Below are positions 1-4,994 of a DNA stretch of 9,155 bases, one piece after another. Positions within the stretch are counted from its first letter, which is position 1. Every line of letters starts with the position of its first letter. The position numbers were made by a program, and so were the translations under genes. Location of the stretch: assembly GCA_937967685.1 (NCBI GenBank), contig CALBTX010000064.1:1-9155 (forward strand). Direction: 5' to 3'. The DNA comes from an uncultured Bacillaceae bacterium. GTDB taxonomy: Bacteria; Bacillota; Bacilli; Caldalkalibacillales; Caldalkalibacillaceae. The notes beneath the pieces are model-generated. The model ran no database searches, had not been told where the DNA came from, and worked only from the letters and a program-made list of their open reading frames with translations.

Positions 1-21
1 CAAGAGGTAAAGGCTTTGGAA

Positions 22-30
22 AGGGTGGAG
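22..30 (+). promoter_or_regulatory. Ribosome binding site for the Fe-alcohol dehydrogenase (ATG 34)
   Basis: AGGGTGGAG lies just before ATG 34. The gap from GGAG is only three bases, but five if AAGGGTGG (21-28) is the pairing element. The competing site AGAGGT (3-8) lies seven bases before TTG 16. The sequence alone does not settle which start is used. Confidence 0.45.
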
Positions 31-33
31 AAG

Positions 34-1239
34 ATGAGGAACACATGGGAATACCATTCGACGGAGAAAATTGTTTTTGGCAACGGCTCCATTCGCGAAC
101 TGGATGCCATTTTGCAAAGACTCGATGCGAAAAATGTTTTACTGATTACAGACCAAGGGATTAAACAGGCCGGTATCCTTGAACAAGTACAGCACATTTT
201 AGATTCAGACGGTTACCAGGTGGTTGTCTACGATCAGGCGGTTCCCGAACCACCGATCAATAAAGCGCTGGAATGCTATGAATTCGCCAAGGAGCAATTT
301 GAAATCGAAGCGATCATTGGTCTGGGCGGCGGAAGCAGCATCGATTTGGCTAAAGTCGTCGCTTTGCTTGTCGCTCACGGAGGCCATCCCCGAGATTATT
401 TTGGCGAGTATCGGGTTCCGGGACCGATCGCTCCGCTCATTGCCATTCCGACGACAGCGGGTACGGGCTCTGAAGTCACTTCAATCGCGGTGCTGACTGA
501 TACTGAGCAAAATTTGAAAATAGGCATATCGGACAATTATTTGCGTCCGAGCGTTGCCTTGTTGGACCCCGAATTAACGCTGAACTTGCCTCCTTATGTC
601 ACGGCATGTTCCGGGATTGATGCCTTGTCTCATGCCATTGAAGCGTACACGGCTAAAGACTCAAAATACATTAAAGCGCAAGGCAAATTACTCTTCCAAG
701 GCTCAAATCCGATCAGTGACGCTTTGGCTCTAGAGGCCATACATCTCATTGCTGATCATTTGGTGCCAGCGGTTCAGCAGGGAAGCAATTTAGAAGCCAG
801 GTCGAAGATGCTGTTGGGCAGTTTGCTGGCCGGTCAGGCATTTTCCAACGCCGGAACTGCCGCCGCTCATGCATTGGCTTATCCGATCGGGGGGCTGGTG
901 AAATCTCCGCACGGTGAGGTCACCGGACTGCTTCTTCCGTATGTGATGGAATACAATGCCGGTGTGGCCCAGTCCAAAATGGCCAAAATAGCGGAAGCCT
1001 TTCAGGTGGATACAACGAAAGTGAGCGCGTCTGAGGCAGCTTCATTAGCGGTTCAATCCGTCTTGAATCTGCTGAAAGACATCGGTTTGCCCACTAAACT
1101 GTCTGAAATAGGGATTAAAAAAGAACATCTCCCTGAAATTGCAGAAAAAGCCTTGAATATTGAGCGGATGATTCGCAATAATCCGCGTGTCCCTACAAAA
1201 GAAGGTTTTCTGAGCATGTTGGAAAAAGCGTTAAACTAA
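34..1239 (+). CDS. Iron-containing alcohol dehydrogenase, HOT-like subgroup
   Basis: A 401-residue cytosolic group III (Fe-dependent) alcohol dehydrogenase, which interconverts an alcohol and an aldehyde or keto group with NAD(P). Seen: the N-terminal WEYHSTEKIVFG entry, the dinucleotide-binding GGGS at 98-101, the IPTTAGTGSEVT block at 138-149, and metal ligands D196 and H200 (GIDALSHAIEAY), H279 and H293 (SPHGEV). D196 and H200 carry the same numbers as the iron ligands of E. coli FucO. About 16 extra residues lie between H200 and H279 and include FQGSNPISD (221-229), a segment I associate with hydroxyacid-oxoacid transhydrogenase (ADHFE1-type) proteins. The start is uncertain: ATG 34 has GGTGGAG close upstream and gives the usual family N-terminus, but in-frame TTG 16, seven bases after AGAGGT, would add six residues. 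It is first in the visible operon, 24 bases before the next gene. It may reduce the aldehyde released by the aldolase (inference). Confidence 0.9.
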   Translation: MRNTWEYHSTEKIVFGNGSIRELDAILQRLDAKNVLLITDQGIKQAGILEQVQHILDSDGYQVVVYDQAVPEPPINKALECYEFAKEQFEIEAIIGLGGGSSIDLAKVVALLVAHGGHPRDYFGEYRVPGPIAPLIAIPTTAGTGSEVTSIAVLTDTEQNLKIGISDNYLRPSVALLDPELTLNLPPYVTACSGIDALSHAIEAYTAKDSKYIKAQGKLLFQGSNPISDALALEAIHLIADHLVPAVQQGSNLEARSKMLLGSLLAGQAFSNAGTAAAHALAYPIGGLVKSPHGEVTGLLLPYVMEYNAGVAQSKMAKIAEAFQVDTTKVSASEAASLAVQSVLNLLKDIGLPTKLSEIGIKKEHLPEIAEKALNIERMIRNNPRVPTKEGFLSMLEKALN

Positions 1240-1247
1240 ACTGGTGT

Positions 1248-1255
1248 AAGGGGTG
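1248..1255 (+). promoter_or_regulatory. Ribosome binding site fixing the TTG start of the D-2-hydroxyacid dehydrogenase
   Basis: AAGGGGTG ends eight bases before TTG 1264. No ATG or GTG lies in frame between the upstream TAA (1237-1239) and this TTG, and the next in-frame ATG would remove the first Rossmann-like strand. Confidence 0.75.
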
Positions 1256-1263
1256 CCATACGG

Positions 1264-2238
1264 TTGAAAGTTGTGATCACGAGAAAGCTTCCTGATGAAT
1301 CTCTTCGAGATTTACGAGAGAATTACGATGTCGTCATCTGGGAGGAAGAAAACGTTCCCATGCCCCACGACTTGTTATTGAAAGAGATAGGCGATGCCCA
1401 TGGCCTGCTGACGAATGTTTCAGATCGGATTGATAAAGATGTGCTTGAACAGGCCCCTCATCTCAAAGTGATCAGTACGATGGCTGTCGGGTATGACAAT
1501 ATTGATGCTGAAGCGGCGACACGACGAGGAATACCCGTTGGGCACACACCCGGAGTATTATCTGAAGCAGTGGCCGATCTGACCTTTGCCTTGCTCATGG
1601 CCACCGCCAGAAGAGTCGTCGAGGGGATGGATTATATCCGGGCAGGAAATTGGCAAAGCTGGGGGCCGATGCTTTTAACAGGGCAAAATATTTACGGCAC
1701 AACCATCGGTATTATCGGTATGGGCCGCATCGGTCAAGCCGTGGCGAAAAGGGCTTCCGGCTTTAATATGAATATTTTGTATCATAATCGGAATCGTAAG
1801 GAAGAAGCTGAAAGAGAGTTGGGCGCCCAATACTGTACAATGGATGAACTGCTCAGGCGTTCGGACTACGTTGTCTTATTGGCTCCTTCCACGCCTGAAA
1901 CCTATCATATGATCGGTTCAAGAGAGTTTTCGTTAATGAAGCCGAATGCAGTGTTTATCAATACTTCCCGCGGTACGAATGTCGATGAAGAGGCCCTTTA
2001 CGAGGCATTGAAATCGGGGCAAATTTGGGCGGCTGGATTGGACGTATTTGAAAAGGAGCCGATTTCTGCGGACCATCCCTTGTTAACGCTTGATAACGTC
2101 ATTGTACTGCCACATATTGGCAGCGCCAACATTGAAACAAGATTAAAAATGGCCGACATCGCTGTTCAAAATTTAATGCTTGGTTTGCAAGGAAAACCGT
2201 TGTTACATGCGATTAATCCGCAAGTGACTGCCCGATAA
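1264..2238 (+). CDS. D-2-hydroxyacid dehydrogenase (glyoxylate/hydroxypyruvate reductase type)
   Basis: A 324-residue NAD(P)-dependent D-2-hydroxyacid dehydrogenase, normal length for the GhrB/GyaR group, which reduces glyoxylate, hydroxypyruvate or other 2-oxoacids to D-hydroxyacids. Seen: the substrate-loop segment MAVGYDNID (73-81), the Rossmann motif GMGRIG (152-157), catalytic R236 (NTSRGTNVDEEAL), E265 (DVFEKEP) and H284 (LPHIGSA). The R-to-E spacing of 29 matches phosphoglycerate dehydrogenase. After the second Rossmann strand comes HNRNRK (174-179); the basic residues there, rather than an acidic one, suggest a preference for NADPH (inference). There is no C-terminal ACT domain, so serA is unlikely. 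The TTG start is chosen because AAGGGGTG precedes it by eight bases and the protein starts directly with the first strand KVVITRKLP. In this operon it may reduce a 2-oxoacid, or glyoxylate derived from glycolaldehyde. Substrate is not determinable. Confidence 0.93.
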   Translation: MKVVITRKLPDESLRDLRENYDVVIWEEENVPMPHDLLLKEIGDAHGLLTNVSDRIDKDVLEQAPHLKVISTMAVGYDNIDAEAATRRGIPVGHTPGVLSEAVADLTFALLMATARRVVEGMDYIRAGNWQSWGPMLLTGQNIYGTTIGIIGMGRIGQAVAKRASGFNMNILYHNRNRKEEAERELGAQYCTMDELLRRSDYVVLLAPSTPETYHMIGSREFSLMKPNAVFINTSRGTNVDEEALYEALKSGQIWAAGLDVFEKEPISADHPLLTLDNVIVLPHIGSANIETRLKMADIAVQNLMLGLQGKPLLHAINPQVTAR

Positions 2239-2338
2239 TTCATGGTGACGTATGATGCATTTTGACGGTTGCTGGAACAGCGCTCTTCTCGCTATCAAAC
2301 ACGAAGTCGTATAGAAATGACGATTGGAGGATAGATGA

Positions 2339-3622
2339 ATGATCCTTGAAGAAGTAAAGGTAAAAATTGACGGCGGGTACGATATCCCTTTTCCGAAGAT
2401 GATGAAGGTCAGGCAACATTTTAAACGGGAAAAAATCGACAATATTGAAGAAGCCGTGCAGACAGATATGCAACAAAAGCTTTCCGAAGCAGATTTCAAA
2501 GGGAAAAGGATGGCTGTTGCCGTCGGCAGCCGCGGTATCGCCAATCTTGCCGTCATCGTTAAAAGTGTTGTTCAACAATTGAAAGCCTGGGGTGCCGAGC
2601 CGTTCATTTTTCCGGCGATGGGAAGCCATGGAGGAGCAACAGCCGAAGGACAAACGAAGATTTTGGCTGATTATGGCGTCGATGAAGAAAATATGGGTGT
2701 GCCAATCATCTCGTCCATGGACGTGGTCCAGGTGGCAACGCTGGCCAATGGAATGCCCGTTTACGTTGATAAGCAGGCCTATGAAGCTGATGGGATTGTG
2801 GTGGTCAATCGGGTGAAGCCGCATACTGATTTTAAAGGCGACTTTGAAAGTGGTTTGTGCAAGATGATGGGCATCGGTATTGGCAAGCATAAAGGGGCCA
2901 CAACCATACATTCTTACGGATTTGACCAGTTTCACGATTTAATACCCGAGGTGGGTGAAGCGATCATCGATCATGCGCCCATCTCTTTTGGGGTGGCTAT
3001 ACTGGAGAATGCGTATGAGGATACCGCTAAAGTTGAAATTGTTCCCAAGGATCAAATCATTGCCCGGGAGAAGGAACTTTTGGTTGAGGCCAAAAACAGC
3101 ATGGCCAGACTTCTCCTGCCTGAAATTGATGTATTGATCGTTGATCAGATCGGAAAGGACATCAGTGGTGCCGGAATGGACCCCAATGTGACGGGAAGAA
3201 CCGGATCGGGATTACCCGGCTTTGAAGCACCGCCGATTCAAAAAATCGTCGTCCTCGACTTAACGGAAAAAACACACGGGAATGCTTGCGGGATTGGCGT
3301 GGCGGATGTGACAACGTTGGACTGCATAAATAAGATTGATTTCAGTTATTTGTATGCCAACTCCATTACTTCAACCGTTTTGGATGCCGCTAAACTCCCT
3401 GTGGCGATGAATAATGATCGGGAGGCACTGGTGATCGCCGTCAAAACATGCAACCGGATTACACCGGAAACAGCGAAAATTGTGCGTATCAAGAACACAC
3501 TGGAATTGACAGAAATACAAATTTCAGAGACTTATATGGATCTTGTCAAGGACCGGGACGATATAACGATTCTCGAAGACCCGCAGCCGATGCAATTTAC
3601 GGATGAGGGCAAACTGATTTAA
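2339..3622 (+). CDS. LarA/DUF2088-family protein, putative nickel-pincer hydroxyacid racemase or epimerase
   Basis: A 427-residue protein whose N-terminal two thirds match the lactate racemase N-terminal (DUF2088) family. Members use a nickel pincer nucleotide bound through a lysine to racemise alpha-hydroxyacids by hydride transfer; D-gluconate 2-epimerase is a known activity in the superfamily. Seen, aligned from memory to Lactobacillus LarA: R65 in GSRGIANL (R75 region), H97 in AMGSHGG (H108), H162 in RVKPHTDF (H174), K175 (K184, pincer lysine) and H191 (H200, nickel ligand). The K175-H191 spacing of 16 equals that of LarA. The C-terminal part diverges and carries TGRTGSGLPGFE (285-296). 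ATG 2339 follows TTGGAGG by eight bases; ATG 2335 is out of frame and stops after four codons. No larB, larC or larE genes for making the cofactor are in the window. Family assignment is fairly sure. The role, C2 epimerisation of a sugar acid feeding the dehydratases, is inferred from neighbours. Confidence 0.8.
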   Translation: MILEEVKVKIDGGYDIPFPKMMKVRQHFKREKIDNIEEAVQTDMQQKLSEADFKGKRMAVAVGSRGIANLAVIVKSVVQQLKAWGAEPFIFPAMGSHGGATAEGQTKILADYGVDEENMGVPIISSMDVVQVATLANGMPVYVDKQAYEADGIVVVNRVKPHTDFKGDFESGLCKMMGIGIGKHKGATTIHSYGFDQFHDLIPEVGEAIIDHAPISFGVAILENAYEDTAKVEIVPKDQIIAREKELLVEAKNSMARLLLPEIDVLIVDQIGKDISGAGMDPNVTGRTGSGLPGFEAPPIQKIVVLDLTEKTHGNACGIGVADVTTLDCINKIDFSYLYANSITSTVLDAAKLPVAMNNDREALVIAVKTCNRITPETAKIVRIKNTLELTEIQISETYMDLVKDRDDITILEDPQPMQFTDEGKLI

Positions 3623-3638
3623 CTTTTGAGCTGATCTG

Positions 3639-3682
3639 GGATGGCCTGAGGACATGAGCAGGATGGCCTGAGGGCATGAGCA
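3639..3682 (+). repeat. 22-base tandem repeat, two copies, each with a dyad
   Basis: Copy 1 (3639-3660) and copy 2 (3661-3682) begin GGATGGCCTGAGG and end CATGAGCA. They differ only at unit position 14 (A in copy 1, G in copy 2). Each holds the 15-base interrupted palindrome ATGnCCTnAGGnCAT (3641-3655 and 3663-3677), with six of seven base pairs intact, and the single difference falls on the one unpaired position. The 22-base period is about two DNA helical turns. The central gap of one base excludes an RNA hairpin, so a protein-binding site on DNA is the better reading (inference). Confidence 0.85.
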
Positions 3683-3708
3683 AAGGTGGTCTGGTCATTC
3701 TTTTGGGC

Positions 3709-3714
3709 TATAAT
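3709..3714 (+). promoter_or_regulatory. Candidate -10 element of an internal promoter
   Basis: A perfect TATAAT lies 26 bases downstream of the 22-base repeats. The -35 region at 17-base spacing (GTGGTC, 3686-3691) matches the consensus poorly and there is no exact extended -10, so the promoter would need help from an activator. Transcription would start near 3721, just ahead of the ribosome binding site at 3724-3730, giving a very short leader. It could equally be a chance hit in an AT-rich stretch. Confidence 0.4.
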
Positions 3715-3723
3715 TTTAACAAT

Positions 3724-3730
3724 GGGGAGG
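3724..3730 (+). promoter_or_regulatory. Ribosome binding site deciding the start of the UxaA-type gene
   Basis: GGGGAGG ends nine bases before ATG 3740. It rules in favour of that ATG over the longer in-frame GTG 3686 and ATG 3722, which lack such a site and add residues unlike the family. Confidence 0.8.
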
Positions 3731-3739
3731 AAGCAGATA

Positions 3740-4897
3740 ATGAAATTTAACGGATATGTTCGTCCCGATGGACGGATCGGCATCCGAAACTACATTTTAA
3801 TATTGCCATCCGTCATATGCTCTTCCGAAACGTGCAATCAAATTGCCGAGCAGGTGGAAGGGGCGATTTCCTTGCCAAACCAGGCTGGGTGTGCCCAAGT
3901 TGGAGACGATGTGAACCAAACGAGACGGACTTTGATTGGTTTCGGAAATAATCCGAACGTCGCCGGAGTGCTTGTCGTCGGACTTGGCTGTGAAGGGGTC
4001 AACCCGCGCGGGGTGGCTAAGGAAATTGAAAAATCGGGAAAACCCGTGGAAACACTTGTGATTCAAGAAACCGGCGGGACCGTCAAGACGATTGAAAAAG
4101 GCATTGAACTGGCCAAGAAATTAAAAGCATATGCCGACCAAGCACCGCGCAAGGAAGTCGGGCTGGATGAATTAACGGTCGGTATTGAGCGAGGGGATTC
4201 CGACATCACTTCTGCGGTGGCTGCCGACCCTGCGTCCGGTGCTGCCGCCGATCTGCTTGTTGAGCAAGGAGGAACAGTTCTGTTTTCGGAGACGAAAGAA
4301 TTGATTGGCGCTGAACACCTGTTGGCGGAAAAAGCGGCTTCTTCCGAGGTTGCTCAAGCGATCACTGCGGCGATAGAACAACGCGAAGAGAAGCTGAAAG
4401 AGTCAGGAGTCGATTATCGCAGTGCGCAGCCAGGTCCCAAGCATATTCAAAAAGGCTTCAGCACCATCGAGGAAAAAGCTTTGGCTGCGGCGTTTAAATC
4501 CGGAACATCCCCCATTCAGGACGTGCTGCGCTATGGCGATGCGCCAAAAACGAAAGGACGTGTCTTCATGGATTCAGGCGGGTTTGATATTGAATCCGTC
4601 ACGGGGATGGTGGCCGGCGGCGCACAATTGATTGTCTACACGACTGGAAAAGGCAACCCTGTCGGATCGCCGATTTCCCCCGTCATCAAAGTTTGCGGGG
4701 ATCCTAAAATGGCGCAAGTGATGGCCGATAATATTGATATTAATGCGGGCCGCATCATGACGGGCGAGGAAACGATCGCTGACGTCGGCCGGCGTATTTA
4801 CCGGGAAATGATCGAAGTGGCCAACGGCAAACTGACCAAAGCTGAACAATTGGGTTTTGCCGATTTTGCGATTCACCGTATTTTACCAAGCTTTTAA
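3740..4897 (+). CDS. UxaA-family dehydratase, large (C-terminal) domain only
   Basis: A 385-residue protein matching the large catalytic domain of altronate/galactarate dehydratases (UxaA, GarD) and the large subunit of sulfolactate sulfo-lyase (SuyB). Seen: GYVRPDGRIGIRN (5-17), C27, C51 with QVGDDVNQTRR (53-63), GLGCEG (81-86), QETGGT (109-114), MDSGGFD (277-283), VAGGAQLIVYTTGKGNPVG (291-309) and DNIDINAG (330-337). The SAF domain of about 90-100 residues that precedes this part in UxaA, or forms a separate small subunit in split versions, is absent; neither flanking gap can encode it. Where I expect the family motif CGGSD, this protein has RGDSD (151-155), so one conserved cysteine is replaced. 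The start is set by GGGGAGG nine bases upstream. It probably removes water from a sugar acid, or a related leaving group. A partner subunit elsewhere is possible, and so is a changed reaction. Confidence 0.85.
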   Translation: MKFNGYVRPDGRIGIRNYILILPSVICSSETCNQIAEQVEGAISLPNQAGCAQVGDDVNQTRRTLIGFGNNPNVAGVLVVGLGCEGVNPRGVAKEIEKSGKPVETLVIQETGGTVKTIEKGIELAKKLKAYADQAPRKEVGLDELTVGIERGDSDITSAVAADPASGAAADLLVEQGGTVLFSETKELIGAEHLLAEKAASSEVAQAITAAIEQREEKLKESGVDYRSAQPGPKHIQKGFSTIEEKALAAAFKSGTSPIQDVLRYGDAPKTKGRVFMDSGGFDIESVTGMVAGGAQLIVYTTGKGNPVGSPISPVIKVCGDPKMAQVMADNIDINAGRIMTGEETIADVGRRIYREMIEVANGKLTKAEQLGFADFAIHRILPSF

Positions 4898-4898
4898 A

Positions 4899-4929
4899 GT
4901 CATCGATCAAATAATGTCATCGATCCAAT
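4899..4929 (+). repeat. Imperfect tandem repeat of 17-base period between the two dehydratase genes
   Basis: GTCATCGATCAAAT (4899-4912) recurs as GTCATCGATCCAAT (4916-4929), 13 of 14 bases identical, offset by 17. Each copy holds the palindrome ATCGAT (4902-4907, 4919-4924). The first copy starts one base after the stop codon of the UxaA-type gene. Function unknown; it may be a small slippage duplication or a weak operator. Confidence 0.7.
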
Positions 4930-4994
4930 TTGAACGATATGGGTGGTTGTTTTGATCGTTACCACTTACTTGATGATGGGAGAGAAGTGTACCG

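Noticed and set aside
16..33. TTG start six codons upstream of ATG 34
   Set aside because: It has an acceptable AGAGGT seven bases before it, but the family N-terminus fits ATG 34. Kept only as an alternative, not excluded.
2239..2338. Terminator, promoter or diverged repeat in the 100-base gap
   Set aside because: Only a four-pair GCTG/CAGC hairpin without a T-run is present. TTGACG at 2262 has no -10 at usable spacing, and the repeated CGTAT and TGACG words are not evenly spaced.
2335..2349. ATG 2335 overlapping the LarA-like start
   Set aside because: It stops after four codons and is only four bases from the binding site; most likely chance overlap with the true ATG 2339.
2240..2935. 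Antisense ORF of 231 codons opposite the LarA-like gene
   Set aside because: It lies mostly inside a well supported gene on the other strand, is rich in His, Cys and Phe as antisense frames often are, and shows no domain motif.
3686..3739. In-frame GTG/ATG extension of the UxaA-type protein by 18 residues
   Set aside because: The added residues look like translated spacer, there is no binding site for GTG 3686, and GGGGAGG is ideally placed for ATG 3740.
4930..4958. Promoter-like TTGAAC before the IlvD/Edd gene
   Set aside because: No acceptable -10 occurs 16-18 bases downstream.
4933..4965. Pseudoknot-like pairings AACGAT/ATCGTT and GTGGT/ACCAC upstream of the IlvD/Edd gene
   Set aside because: Stems are short, loops are long, and with no base between the two 3' arms the two stems are unlikely to coexist. 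No ligand-binding RNA pattern recognised.
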